A stretch of DNA of 64,000 bases from CBDFKJ01 sp965248805 (GCA_965248805.1 CBDFKJ010000008.1:496001-560000), one strand, 5' to 3'; shown: positions 17,401-26,912, counted from the stretch's first letter. Numbers and translations are program-made. Notes: generated by a model not told the origin, from the sequence alone.

Positions 17401-18832
17401 TGAAGTCGCGCTTTGATCAATCGGTTTTGGGGGCGACGATGATGATGATAACGAGCATGGCTGGTTTGCCTTCGATGTTCGCCACGATGGCGATCGCCAG
17501 GGCAGCATCGAACTGAATAACGAACAAAAGGGTGCTCTTTGCACTCGCAGCCTCCCTCGGCGTGCCTGATCCGAACAGCGCGCGCATCAGAATGCCGAGA
17601 TTGAACCCGGCGACATGGATCAGGTAGCGTTTGTGGACGTTCTCGCGCGCCCGCAGCAACGCGCGGCGCATGCCGCCACGGTCGAGGACATGGGCGAAGC
17701 TGCGCTCGACCATCTCACCGCGCCTGCGCATGGCGTTCCGCGCGACGCCGGACTTCAATCGCGCCCGGTTGGCGTAGACAGCCTGACGTGCCGCCTGGTC
17801 GCCATGCCAGCGCAGATAGCCGTTGGCGGGCTCCGGCTCGGAGATCCGCGTTTTCCAGACGCCGCCGTCGAGGTCTTTCAGCCCCTCGCGTGAATGATAG
17901 CCCTTGTCGCCAACGAGACTGCAGGGCTCTGCCCGTGTTGGAGCCAGGCCGACCTCGGCGAGGTTGCGCGCGGCCGCCTCCAGCGTCCCAGGCAAAGTCG
18001 TCGTGTCGCCTTCATCGGCTGGATAGATCGGTGCCGCAACGATGACGCCGGTGTCGAGATCGACCGCGTGCTCGGGCTTGTAGGCCAGATGCGTGGTGCC
18101 GTCCTTCATCCGCGCGATCTTCGCATCAGGATCGGTCGGGCTCGTCCAATCCTTGTTCGAAAGCTTCTTGCCCTTCCGCCGGCGATCGAGCCGGACGAGG
18201 TCGTCGATCGTCGGCGTTTCGACGCCACTCTCCTTCGCCATTTGCGTCAGCATCTCGCGATAGGTCTCGCCGCTATCGCGCCGCACGATGGCTCGCAGGG
18301 CGGCGTTGGCTTCCATCGTCGAGCCGTCGACGCCGATCCGCTCGCCCTTCACCAGACCGCGCGCGGCGACGAGAGCCAGAACCCAGTCGAAAACCTTTTC
18401 ATGGACCTCGTGCGGCAGCCGGCCGCGCGTCTTCGACAACCAGGAACCTTGTCCCGGTTCGCCAACCGCAGAAACGCGCGAAGCGACAGCGAATCCGAAC
18501 AGCGCCAAGCGATGCCGCGCTCGCTGCCGATGCCCTCGAAATAGCCGGTCATGTGCATCCGGAAATAACGCCCCGGCGGCAGCGAAGGAGCCCCCATCCG
18601 AGGTGCGTAGTATGGCTTGCACGTCGCCTCCACGAAGCCGTCAAAGCCAGACTCGGTCAGCAACTCATGCAGCCGGTCGGAAAACGCGTGTCCAGGCGAA
18701 CGCGGCATCTCCGCCCATGTCACCACGAGGTCACCCTGAACCTCGCTCTGTCGTCTCAATGCCATCGCACGACGCCCGTCTAAATCTCTATGTTCAGACA
18801 GAATCAGACACGCCGGACTTCGTCAACGGGCT
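17391..18832 (-). mobile_element. IS1182-like (IS5/IS1182 group) insertion sequence
   Basis: The ends are imperfect inverted repeats: AGCCCGGTGATGAAGTC at 17391 and, read on the minus strand from 18832, AGCCCGTTGACGAAGTC, identical at 15 of 17 positions. The transposase gene fills the interior on the minus strand. I could not find a matching direct repeat outside the ends (TTATAAC on the left, GCTATCC on the right), which fits a deletion of flanking DNA on one side. It truncates an IS5-type remnant. Confidence 0.8.
17417..18765 (-). pseudogene. IS1182-like transposase, frameshifted
   Basis: The N-terminal part from ATG 18765 reads MALRRQSEVQGDLVVTWAEM and MGAPSLPPGRYFRMHMTGYF, ending at FLRLANRDKVP. 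The continuation SWLSKTRGRLPHEVHEKVFD is in another frame, with the switch near 18445. Relatives have two extra residues (usually DH) between VP and SWLSKTR, so a deletion of about 10 bases explains the shift. Downstream the catalytic part is open: GERIGVDGSTMEANAALR, THLAYKPEHAVDLDTGV, VGDKGYHSRE and EMVERSFAHVLDRGGMRR. As one frame is lost, it is probably inactive. Confidence 0.82.
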
Positions 18833-19088
18833 GCTATCCGGTGAAGACAAGGATGATGGAACATATTGGCTGCGCGCACCTGGTTCTCCTGCAAGCTGTA
18901 GACACGATCTCCGTGCCAAAGCAGCGTCGGTCCTAACCGATTGAAATCGTGACATTTATCTAAAATCAGCGAGACGCGCCCCGTATCGTGCGGGCAAGCG
19001 CTTCCCGTCATGCGGCAAAAGCTGCCGCCGACGATGGACGGGCCCGACGGCTTCGTGGCAGGAAGGGGTTCCGCATGGGAGGGACGAG
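18833..19088. other. Intergenic DNA without a recognisable gene
   Basis: This 256-base stretch separates the IS1182-like element from the DUF4197 gene. It is less GC-rich than its surroundings in its first half. A minus-strand frame across it has no recognisable domain. It must hold the promoter of the DUF4197 gene, but I cannot place one with confidence. Confidence 0.4.
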
Positions 19089-19842
19089 ATGACAACGAAA
19101 ACCGCCATGATGGCGTGCGCGCTCGCCGTCGGTTTGCTGACGGGGGATGCTGCCCAGGCACAGATCGATATCCTGCGCCAGGGCCGCGATCTGCTGCAGA
19201 ACCTACAACCCGGTGCGCCGGGCGCGGCCGCGCCGCTGACGGTCGGCGACATGGGCGCCGGGCTGAAGGATGCGCTGCGGGTCGGCACCGAGACGGTCGT
19301 CGGCCAGCTGAGCGCCTTTGACGGCTTCAATGCCGACCCCGCGATCCACATACCGCTGCCGGACACGCTGGCAAACGTGAAAGCGACGCTGGGCCGCGTC
19401 GGCATGTCGGGCATGCTCGATGATCTGGAGCTGCGCCTCAACCGAGCCGCCGAGGCCGCGACGCCGCAGGCGAAGGCGAATTTTCTGGGATGCCATCACC
19501 GCCATGACCTGGAGCGACGCACAGCGCATCTACGAGGGGCTGGAAGACGCCGCCACCCGCTATTTCGAGGGCCGCACGTCGGACCCGATCGCCGAGGCCA
19601 TGCGCCCTGTCGTCGACGAGAGTCTGGCGCAGGTTGGCGTCGTTCAAGCCTATGACAATGTCATGGGCCAGTATCGCGCCATCCCATTCGTGCCGGACAT
19701 AAAGGCGGATTTGACCGAGTGGGCGCTAACGAAGGCGCTGGAGGGAATGTTCCACTATCTGGCAATCGAGGAGGCGGCGATCCGCAACGAGCCGGTCAAG
19801 CGCACGACCGACCTGCTCAAACGCGTGTTCGGCGCGACCTAG
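19089..19842 (+). pseudogene. DUF4197 exported protein, frameshifted
   Basis: ATG 19089 opens with a signal peptide (MTTKTAMMACALAVGLLTG... ending AQA). The family core follows: DMGAGLKDALRVGTETVV, FNADPAIHIPLPDTL and ELRLNRAAEAATPQAKANF. At 19481-19484 a run of four T shifts the frame by one. The rest of DUF4197 continues in the new frame: WDAITAMTWSDAQRIYEG, MGQYRAIPFVPDIKADLT, and KRTTDLLKRVFGAT to TAG 19840-19842. Removing one T restores the whole protein of about 250 residues. IS630 copy B begins inside the stop codon and leaves it intact. The function of DUF4197 is unknown. Confidence 0.85.
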
Positions 19843-20928
19843 TGGATTGATTCCAACGTTTGGAACCCTCGGTTTCGGGCTGCGATGATGTCGTCGGGGT
19901 CGGCTTTCCATATGAATGGCTGTGGGTTGGCCGCATTGTATTCGCGGACGAAGCGGTTGATTGCGGCCTGGAGATCGACGACGGAATGGAAGACGCCGTG
20001 CTTGAGCCGCCGCCGGGTGAGTTTTGCGAAGAAGCCCTCGACGGCATTGAGCCACGAGCAGGAGGTCGGTGTGAAGTGGAAAGTCCAGCGTGGATGGCGG
20101 GCGAGCCAGGCGCGGACCTTGTCCTTGTTGTGCGCCGCGTAGTTGTCGACGATCGCGTGGATGGCCTTGTCCGCCGGCACCGTGCGCTCGATGCGGTTGA
20201 GGAAGCGGATGAACTCCTGATGGCGGTGGCGCTGCATGTTCTGGCCGATCACCGTTCCGTCCAGAACGTTGAGCGCCGCAAACAGCGTGGTCGTGCCGTG
20301 CCGTTTGTAGTCATGGGTCATGGTGCCGGCGCGTCCCTTCTTCATCGGCAGACCGGCGGTCGAGCGCCTGGATCTGTGACTTCTCATCGATCGACAACAC
20401 CACCGCATGGGCCGGCGGGTCGACATACAGGCCGACGATATCGGTGAGTTTCTCGGCGAAGGCAGGGTCGGTCGACAGCTTGAAGTTGCGCCAGCGGTGC
20501 GGGCTGAGACCGTGAGCCTTCCAGATCGCCTGCACCGTCGAGGCGGCAATACCGGCCGCCCTGGCCATCGCGCGCAACGTCCAGTGGGTCGCCTCAAACG
20601 GCGGCGGTTGCTGCGTCAGGCGCACGATCTCGGCGACACGATCGAGCGGGACCGGCGCCTCGCCGGGCGGACGGGACTTGTCGCGAAGCAGGCCGCCGAC
20701 ACCCTCGTGCATGAACCGCTCTTGCCAGCGCCACACGCAGGTCTTGGACTTGCCGGTCTCGGTCATGATCGCCGAGGTGCCCAGGCCCTCGCCGCTGAGA
20801 AGGACAATATGTGCCCGCCAGACGTGTTTCTGCGGGCTCTTGGGATCCGCGACGACCGCGCGCAATCGCTGACGGTCGCCGGCGGATAGGGTGAAGGAGA
20901 TTCCACTGCGCATGCGCCAGATTCGCAT
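19839..20928 (-). pseudogene. IS630-family transposase in two frames (copy B)
   Basis: The first frame runs from ATG 20928 or 20913 (MRSGISFTLSAGDRQRL) through the helix-turn-helix and SIDEKSQIQALDR to a stop at 20311. The second frame is open from about 20597 and supplies GLPMKKGRAGTMTHDYKRHG, VDNYAAH, LNAVEGFFAKLTRR with its catalytic Glu, and the C terminus, ending at 19839. A +1 shift near CTCGACCGCCGG, or the loss of about 8 bases relative to relatives (LDRTQPGLPMKK), separates them. All catalytic residues are present. Without frameshifting during translation it would not make an active enzyme. Confidence 0.85.
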
Positions 20929-20982
20929 ACCACAGCAAAATACGGAATCCCAATTCGGACTCTTTCATTCCGATCAATCCAC
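19842..20982 (-). mobile_element. IS630-family insertion sequence, copy B (1141 bp)
   Basis: The ends are GTGGATTGAT at 19842 and ATCAATCCAC ending at 20982, with TA duplicated at 19840-19841 and 20983-20984. The restored target reads ACCTAGGT. It lies between the stop codons of DUF4197 (plus strand) and the antiporter gene (minus strand) and keeps both TAG stops intact. It is the longest copy and serves as the reference for the other two. Confidence 0.93.
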
Positions 20983-22397
20983 TAGGTGAAAAAGACGAAC
21001 GTGACCACGACGAACACCGGCAACAGGATCCCCCCCGACCAGGCCATGTAGCCGAAGAAACTGGGCATCTTGATGCCGCGCTCCTCGGCGATGGCGCGCA
21101 CCATGAAGTTGGGGGCGTTGCCGATATAGGTGTTGGCGCCCATGAACACCGCGCCGGCCGAGATGGCGAGCAGGGTCGAGGCCAACGGCCCCATCAGTGT
21201 CACAGGGTCGCCGCCGGCGGTGTTGAAGAAGACCAGATAGGTGGGCGCGTTGTCGAGGAAGCTCGACAGGATGCCGGTCGCCCAGAAGTAGACGGCGTCC
21301 ACCGGTTGACCGTTGGCATCGGTGACCGCATTGACGATGGGCGACAAGGCGCCCTCGGTGCCGGCGCGCAGGATGGCGATCGCCGGAATGATCGTCAGGA
21401 ATATACCGGCAAACAGCTTCGCCACCTCGACAATGGGAAACCAGCTGAAGGCGTTGGCGACCCGGCTTTCGCTGCTGGTGATCCGCCAGGACGCCGCAGC
21501 CAACCCCAACAGCGCCACATCGCGGGCCATGTTCTGTAGCTCGACGTCGACGTGAAAGACGGCGATGGAAAGGTTCGGGCGCCAGAGCCCGCTCATCAGG
21601 ACCGCGCCGACCACGCCCACGAGCAGCAAGAGATTGATCCCGCCTTCCAGGCCGAGGCTCTCGCGAGCGCGCGGTTTCTGCGTCGGCTCGCGACCGTACA
21701 AGACGGTGTCGATGACGAAGAACAGAGCCAGCAGCGCCACGCTGACCAGCAGCATGGGCAGGAACATGTGTGTGGTCGGCCAGAAGAATTCGACGCCCTT
21801 CAGGAAGCCGAGGAACAACGGCGGATCGCCGAGCGGGGTCAGCGAGCCGCCGATATTGGCGACCAGGAAGATGAAGAAGACGATCACATGCACCCGGTGC
21901 CGCCGCTCCAGGTTGGCGCGGACCAGCGGCCGGATCAGCAGCATTGCGGCACCGGTCGTTCCCATCCAACTGGCCATCGCCGTGCCCAGCGCCAGCATCG
22001 CGGTGTTGACCGCGGGCGTGCCGGCGATGCTGCCGGTAACGCGCACGCCGCCGGCGACAGTGAACAGCACGAGCAACAGGATGATGAACGGAATGTATTC
22101 GAGCAGCGCGGTATGCAGCAGCTCGAATAACGCCAGCCGCCAGCCGAACTGGATCGTGAACGGCAGCAGGAACAACAGCACCCAGAAGGCCGAGATCTTG
22201 CCAAAATGACGGTGCCAAACCATCGGCGCGACCAACGGAAAGATCGCGATCGACAGCAGCATGCCGACGAAGGGCAGCACCCAGACCGGGCCCAACAGTG
22301 CGACGTCGAGATGCGGTGCGTCCGCGTCCGCAGCGCGCGCACCGGTCGTCGCAAGTCCGCTCAGGAAGCTCGCCGTGATCGTGCGCAAACCTTGCAT
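20982..22397 (-). CDS. Sodium:proton antiporter, NhaD-like (ion transporter superfamily)
   Basis: A 471-residue integral membrane protein with about 12 predicted helices. Helix-loop motifs typical of this antiporter group of the IT superfamily are SWMGTTGAAMLLIRPL, NIGGSLTPLGDPPLFLGFL and SSFLDNAPTYLVFFN. The start ATG 22397 (MQGLRTITASFL) gives the expected length; an in-frame extension to 22613 would overlap the divergent coxG promoter and has no hydrophobic content. The stop codon TAG 20984-20982 is shared with the target site of IS630 copy B. The gene is divergent from the cox cluster. Confidence 0.82.
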   Translation of the reverse strand: MQGLRTITASFLSGLATTGARAADADAPHLDVALLGPVWVLPFVGMLLSIAIFPLVAPMVWHRHFGKISAFWVLLFLLPFTIQFGWRLALFELLHTALLEYIPFIILLLVLFTVAGGVRVTGSIAGTPAVNTAMLALGTAMASWMGTTGAAMLLIRPLVRANLERRHRVHVIVFFIFLVANIGGSLTPLGDPPLFLGFLKGVEFFWPTTHMFLPMLLVSVALLALFFVIDTVLYGREPTQKPRARESLGLEGGINLLLLVGVVGAVLMSGLWRPNLSIAVFHVDVELQNMARDVALLGLAAASWRITSSESRVANAFSWFPIVEVAKLFAGIFLTIIPAIAILRAGTEGALSPIVNAVTDANGQPVDAVYFWATGILSSFLDNAPTYLVFFNTAGGDPVTLMGPLASTLLAISAGAVFMGANTYIGNAPNFMVRAIAEERGIKMPSFFGYMAWSGGILLPVFVVVTFVFFT

Positions 22398-22555
22398 GGG
22401 GCGATACGCTATTGGGATGTCGCGAGCCGGTGTGCGGGCGGCGGGATCATACCGCCTCGCCAGCGTGTCACAAGGCCGCCGCCGCGTCGCCTTGTGGTGG
22501 CCGCCGCCGCCCGATATTACCGATGCGCGAAACAGGCGATCCCGGGAGCCAGGCC

Positions 22556-23170
22556 ATGGACATGAGCGGTGAGTATCGCGTTGCCGCGACGCGCGAGCAG
22601 GTGTGGGCCGCACTCAACGATCCCGACATCCTGAAGCAATGCATCCCGGGCTGCCAGGAAATGGTCAAGGTCTCCGACACCGAATTCATGGCTAAGGTCG
22701 TGGCCAAGGTCGGTCCGGTGAACGCGCGCTTCGGCGGCCGCGTGACCTTGAGCGATCTTGATCCGCCGAATGGCTATACCATCACCGGCGAGGGTACCGG
22801 TGGCGCGGCCGGATTTGCACAAGGCGGCGCCACAGTGACGCTGGCGCCAGACGGCGAGGCGACGGCGTTGCGCTACAGCGTCGCCGCCACCGTCGGCGGC
22901 AAGCTGGCGCAGATCGGCTCGCGTTTGATCGACGCCACCGCGCGCAAGATGGCCGACGACTTCTTTTCCGCCTTCACCCAGATTGTCGGGGTGGCCGAGA
23001 TGGCCGAGGCTCCGGCGGTCGAGGCTCCGGCGGTCGAGGCTCCCATCGAAGCGCCACCGCCGGCGGCCGGTGCCGAAGAGCGGCGCGTCAAACCGGTGAT
23101 TTGGATCCCGGCGATGATCGTCGCGATTATTCTGGTGCTACTGTACTTCGCCGCCCGGCCTGCCGGCTAA
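22556..23170 (+). CDS. coxG: CoxG-like SRPBCC protein with C-terminal membrane anchor
   Basis: A 204-residue protein. Residues 1-150 form the CoxG SRPBCC domain: REQVWAALNDPDILKQCIPG, AKVVAKVGPVNARFGG and TVGGKLAQIGSRLID. A Pro/Ala/Glu linker follows, built on a 15-base tandem repeat (EAPAV units at 23006-23043), then one membrane helix (VIWIPAMIVAIILVLLYFAA). In Oligotropha CoxG helps attach CO dehydrogenase to the membrane, and this design fits that role. The start at ATG 22556 is preceded by an AGCCAGGCC stretch. The coxSLM genes follow after about 100 bases. Confidence 0.85.
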   Translation: MDMSGEYRVAATREQVWAALNDPDILKQCIPGCQEMVKVSDTEFMAKVVAKVGPVNARFGGRVTLSDLDPPNGYTITGEGTGGAAGFAQGGATVTLAPDGEATALRYSVAATVGGKLAQIGSRLIDATARKMADDFFSAFTQIVGVAEMAEAPAVEAPAVEAPIEAPPPAAGAEERRVKPVIWIPAMIVAIILVLLYFAARPAG

Positions 23171-23273
23171 TGCTCTGGCGGCGCGCGCATCTATACCTTG
23201 ACGTCGCCGCCACGGGCGGTCGAAACTCGGGCGCAATCGTCCTGGCGGATCCACCGGCTACATCAAGGAGGCA

Positions 23274-23744
23274 ATGATGCCCACCGTTTCCTTGGCGGTG
23301 AACGGCAAGGCGGTGTCGGCCGAGGTCGACCCGCCGACCCTGCTCGTTCAATTGCTGCGCGAGCAGCTGCGACTGACCGGCACGCATGTCGGCTGCGACA
23401 CCAGTCAGTGCGGCGCCTGTGTCGTGCATGTCGACGGCAGGTCTGTGAAGTCGTGCACGATGCTGGCCGTGCAGGCCGAGGGCGCCGCGGTCACGACCAT
23501 CGAAGGCCTGGCCACGAACGGTACGCTGCATCCGATGCAGGAAGCCTTCCGCGAACATCATGGCTTGCAATGCGGCTTCTGCACGCCGGGCATGGTGATG
23601 AGCGCGATCGATCTGGTGCAGCAAAACGCGAACCCGACCGAGCGCGAGATTCGCGAGTGGCTGGAGGGCAATATCTGTCGCTGTACCGGCTACCATAACA
23701 TCGTCAAGGCGATCGACGCCGGCGCCAAAGCGCTGCGGGGCTGA
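23274..23744 (+). CDS. coxS: Molybdenum hydroxylase small subunit, two [2Fe-2S] clusters
   Basis: A 156-residue protein with both cluster sites of the CO-dehydrogenase/xanthine-dehydrogenase small subunit. The plant-ferredoxin type site is CDTSQCGACVVHVDG plus a fourth Cys in SVKSC. The helical-domain site is CGFCTPGMVM with CRCTGY. It passes electrons from the molybdenum centre to FAD. A strong AAGGAGG ribosome site lies just before tandem ATG codons at 23274 and 23277. coxL begins 3 bases after the stop. Confidence 0.93.
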   Translation: MMPTVSLAVNGKAVSAEVDPPTLLVQLLREQLRLTGTHVGCDTSQCGACVVHVDGRSVKSCTMLAVQAEGAAVTTIEGLATNGTLHPMQEAFREHHGLQCGFCTPGMVMSAIDLVQQNANPTEREIREWLEGNICRCTGYHNIVKAIDAGAKALRG

Positions 23745-23747
23745 GCC

Positions 23748-26099
23748 ATGAGCGAAACCGGCATCGGCGCCTCCGTACGGCGCAAAGAGGACCAGCGGTT
23801 TCTCACCGGCACCGGCCGCTATACCGACGACATCAACCGGCCGGGGCAGGCGATCTCCTATTTCCTGCGCTCACCGCACGCCCACGCCAACCTTAACGGC
23901 ATCGATACGGCCAAGGCCGAGGCCGCACCGGGCGTCGTCGCAATTCTCACAGGCGACGACCTGAAGGCCGACGTCGTGAACGGCATTCCCTGTGGCTTCG
24001 CGCCCACCGGCGCGGCGTATGTGAACGAGCCAGCGCGTCCGGCGTTGGCCCAAGGCTCGGTGCGGTTCGTCGGCGACATGGTCGCGCTGGTGATCGCCGA
24101 GACGTATGCGCAGGCCCGCGACGCGGCGGAACTGATCGAGGTCGACTACACGCCGCTCGGTGCCTGTGCGTCGATGATGAGCGCGCGCTCCGCGGGCGCA
24201 GCGCAGCTGCACGACAATGCACCAGGCAACCTGTGCTTCGAGTGGCAGCTTGGCGACAAGGAGGCGACCGACGCCGCGTTCGCCGGTGCTCACCACGTCA
24301 CCGAGTTGGACCTGGTCAACAACCGTAAGATCCCCAACGCAATGGAGCCGCGAGCAGCCCTGGGCGAGTACGATCCCGGCACCGGTGCCTATACGCTCCA
24401 CACCACCAGTCAGAACCCGCATGTGACGCGGTTGCTGCTGGGCGCCTTCGTGCTTGGCATTCCGGAGCACAAGCTGCGCGTGATTTCGCCCGATGTCGGC
24501 GGCGGTTTCGGCTCCAAGATCCCCTTCTATCCCGAGGAGGCCACGGTCACTTGGGCGGCAAAAAAGCTCGGCCGACCGATCAAATGGACCGCCGACCGCA
24601 GCGAATCGTTCCTGTCGGACACGCATGGGCGTGACCACACGACGCATGCCGAGTTGGCGCTGGACGAAAACGGCAAGTTTCTAGGTCTTCGTGTCGCAAC
24701 CGACGCCAATCTCGGCGCCTACCTGTCCACATTCGGGCCGCTGATTCCGACCTATCTGCACGCAACGCTGCTGGCCGGCCAGTACACGACGCCAGCGATC
24801 CATGCCGCAGTGAATGGCGTGTTTACCAACACCGCGCCCGTCGATGCCGAGCGCGGCGCGGGGCGGCCGGAGGCGACGTTCCTGGTGGAACGGCTGGTGG
24901 ATTTGGCGGCGCGTGAGATGGGCATAGACGCGGTGGAACTGCGGCGGCGCAATTTCGTCGCACCCGATGCCTTTCCCTATCAGACGCCGGTGGCGCTGCA
25001 GTACGACAGCGGCAACTACGCGGCGGTATTGGACGAGGCGCTGTCGCTGGCCGAGCACGCCGGCATCGACGCACGCAAGGCCGAGGCGAAATCGCGCGGC
25101 AGGCTGCGTGGCCTCGGCTTGTGCACCTACATCGAGGCATGCGGGCTGGCGCCGTCGAGCGTTGCCGGCGCCATTGGCGCCCGCGCTGGCCTGTACGAAT
25201 CCGCCGAAGTGCGCTTTCACCCGACCGGATCGGTGACCGTGTTCACCGGCTCTCACGCGCACGGCCAGGGTCACGAAACCACGTTTGCGCAAATCGTGTC
25301 GGACCGTTTGGGCGTTGCCATTGAAAATATCGACGTGGTGCACGGCGACACCGGAGAGGTCCCTTTCGGTATGGGAACGTATGGTTCGCGCTCCTGCGCG
25401 GTCGGCGGTTCGGCGATCGCGACCGCCTGCGACAAGATTGTCGAGAAGGGGCGCAAGATCGCGGCCCATCTCCTGGAAGCGTCGACCCAGGACATCGATT
25501 TCGCCGACGGTGCCTTCACGGTTACCGGCACCGACCGCAGCAAGTCCATCGGCGATGTGGCGCTGGCCGCCTATGTGCCGCACAACTACCCGTTGGAAGA
25601 GTTGGAACCGGGGCTGGACGAGAGCGCTTTCTACGATCCGAAGAACTTCACCTATCCCGCCGGCTGCCATATCTGTGAAGTGGAGGTCGACCCGGAAACC
25701 GGCACGGTCGAGCTCGTTAGCTGGGTGGCGGTCGACGATTTCGGCACGATCATCAATCCGATGATTGTCGAAGGCCAGGTCCATGGCGGCGTCGCGCACG
25801 GCGTTGGTCAGGCGCTCATGGAACAGTGTATCTATGACGAGGCGGGTCAGCTTGTGACTGGCTCCTACACCGACTATTGCATGCCGCGCGCCGACGATCT
25901 GCCCAGCCTCAAGGTCGGCTACAAGGTGACGCCGTGCCCGCACAATCCGCTCGGCGTCAAGGGCTGCGGCGAGGCCGGCGCCATCGCGGCGCCGGCGGCC
26001 GTGATCAGCGCCGTCAGCGACGCCATCGGCGTTGCGCATATCGATATGCCGGCGACTTCGGAGCGCGTGTGGCGCGCGCTGCAAGGCGCAACCGCCTAG
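23748..26099 (+). CDS. coxL: Molybdenum hydroxylase large subunit, form II CoxL-like
   Basis: A 783-residue molybdopterin-cytosine-dinucleotide subunit. The N-terminal domain begins SVRRKEDQRFLTGTGRYTDD. The MoCo domain holds GGGFGSKIPFYPEE, HGQGHETTFAQI and the catalytic base loop GVKGCGEAGAIAAP. The active-site loop reads VDAERGAGRPE, which places it with form II (AYRGAGR) and not with true form I CO dehydrogenases (AYxCSFR), and it has Glu where form II normally has Tyr. The substrate may be CO at low rate or a different compound. It is flanked by coxS and coxM. Confidence 0.9.
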   Translation: MSETGIGASVRRKEDQRFLTGTGRYTDDINRPGQAISYFLRSPHAHANLNGIDTAKAEAAPGVVAILTGDDLKADVVNGIPCGFAPTGAAYVNEPARPALAQGSVRFVGDMVALVIAETYAQARDAAELIEVDYTPLGACASMMSARSAGAAQLHDNAPGNLCFEWQLGDKEATDAAFAGAHHVTELDLVNNRKIPNAMEPRAALGEYDPGTGAYTLHTTSQNPHVTRLLLGAFVLGIPEHKLRVISPDVGGGFGSKIPFYPEEATVTWAAKKLGRPIKWTADRSESFLSDTHGRDHTTHAELALDENGKFLGLRVATDANLGAYLSTFGPLIPTYLHATLLAGQYTTPAIHAAVNGVFTNTAPVDAERGAGRPEATFLVERLVDLAAREMGIDAVELRRRNFVAPDAFPYQTPVALQYDSGNYAAVLDEALSLAEHAGIDARKAEAKSRGRLRGLGLCTYIEACGLAPSSVAGAIGARAGLYESAEVRFHPTGSVTVFTGSHAHGQGHETTFAQIVSDRLGVAIENIDVVHGDTGEVPFGMGTYGSRSCAVGGSAIATACDKIVEKGRKIAAHLLEASTQDIDFADGAFTVTGTDRSKSIGDVALAAYVPHNYPLEELEPGLDESAFYDPKNFTYPAGCHICEVEVDPETGTVELVSWVAVDDFGTIINPMIVEGQVHGGVAHGVGQALMEQCIYDEAGQLVTGSYTDYCMPRADDLPSLKVGYKVTPCPHNPLGVKGCGEAGAIAAPAAVISAVSDAIGVAHIDMPATSERVWRALQGATA

Positions 26100-26114
26100 A
26101 GGGGAAAGACAGCC

Positions 26115-26912
26115 ATGTACGGGTTCAAGTACCAGCGCGCCACCTCGGCGGCCGACGCCGTCAGCGCGGTTCGCGCCGGCGATGACGCCACTTTCCTGGC
26201 CGGTGGCATGACCCTGATCCCGACACTGAAGCAACGCCTGACGCGCCACTCCGACTTGATCGATCTGGCCGGCATCGGTGAAATGCAGGGTATCAGCGAG
26301 GCCGGCGACACCGTGGTGATCGGGGCCATGACGAGCCACGCCGCCGTCGCCGGATCCGATGTCGTGCGCGCCAAAATCCCTGCGTTGGCGGCGTTGGCCG
26401 ATGGCATCGGCGATCCGCAGGTGCGTAACCGTGGCACGATCGGCGGCTCGGTGGCCAACAACGATCCCGCCGCCGACTACCCGGCGGCATGCCTGGGCCT
26501 CGGCGCGACAATCGTCACAACCGAACGCGAGATCGCCGCCGACGACTTCTTCACCGGCCTGTTCGAGACCGCCTTGGGCAAGGGCGAGCTGATCACCGCG
26601 GTGTGCTTTCCGGTACCGGCAAAGGCCGCCTACGTGAAGTTCCCCAATCCGGCGTCACATTACGCCATCGTTGGCGTGTTCGTCGCGTCCGGCCCCGCCG
26701 GTGTGCGCGTGGCGGTGACCGGCGCCGGTCAGGATGGCGTCTTCCGCGCCGGCGAGACCGAGCAGGCGTTGGCCGGCAATTGGAGCCCAGATGCCGCAGC
26801 GGGCGTGAGCTTCAGCCCGGACGGGCTCAACGCGGACCTCCATGCCAGCGCCGAATACCGGGCGCATTTGACCACGGTCATGGCAAAACGGGCGGTTGCG
26901 GCGGCTGGCTAA
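26115..26912 (+). CDS. coxM: Molybdenum hydroxylase medium subunit, FAD-binding
   Basis: A 265-residue CoxM-type flavoprotein. FAD-binding motifs are FLAGGMTLIPTLKQ and TIGGSVANNDPAADYPA (the family's TIGG loop). The C-terminal CO dehydrogenase flavoprotein domain starts near residue 175 (FPNPASHYAIVGVFVA). It takes electrons from CoxS to the quinone pool or another acceptor. The start ATG 26115 follows an AGGGGAAAG site and lies 15 bases after coxL. The gene order S-L-M differs from the M-S-L order of Oligotropha. Confidence 0.92.
   Translation: MYGFKYQRATSAADAVSAVRAGDDATFLAGGMTLIPTLKQRLTRHSDLIDLAGIGEMQGISEAGDTVVIGAMTSHAAVAGSDVVRAKIPALAALADGIGDPQVRNRGTIGGSVANNDPAADYPAACLGLGATIVTTEREIAADDFFTGLFETALGKGELITAVCFPVPAKAAYVKFPNPASHYAIVGVFVASGPAGVRVAVTGAGQDGVFRAGETEQALAGNWSPDAAAGVSFSPDGLNADLHASAEYRAHLTTVMAKRAVAAAG

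Noticed and set aside
18823..19161. Minus-strand frame ending LWHGDRVYSLQENQVRAA
   Set aside because: No recognisable domain, no ribosome site, and it overlaps the start of the well-supported DUF4197 gene.
20311..20597. Classical programmed frameshift in IS630 orfA/orfB
   Set aside because: I see no obvious slippery heptamer, and the break falls inside the catalytic domain where relatives have eight extra bases, so deletion is the simpler reading. It is kept as an open alternative in the findings.
23006..23043. 15-base tandem repeat in coxG
   Set aside because: Two and a half in-frame units in a Pro/Ala linker; ordinary linker variation.
24681..26339. 552-codon minus-strand open frame opposite coxL, and similar long antisense frames (for example 4104-5093)
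   Set aside because: High-GC genes commonly leave long open frames on the opposite strand; these have no domain pattern and overlap well-supported genes.
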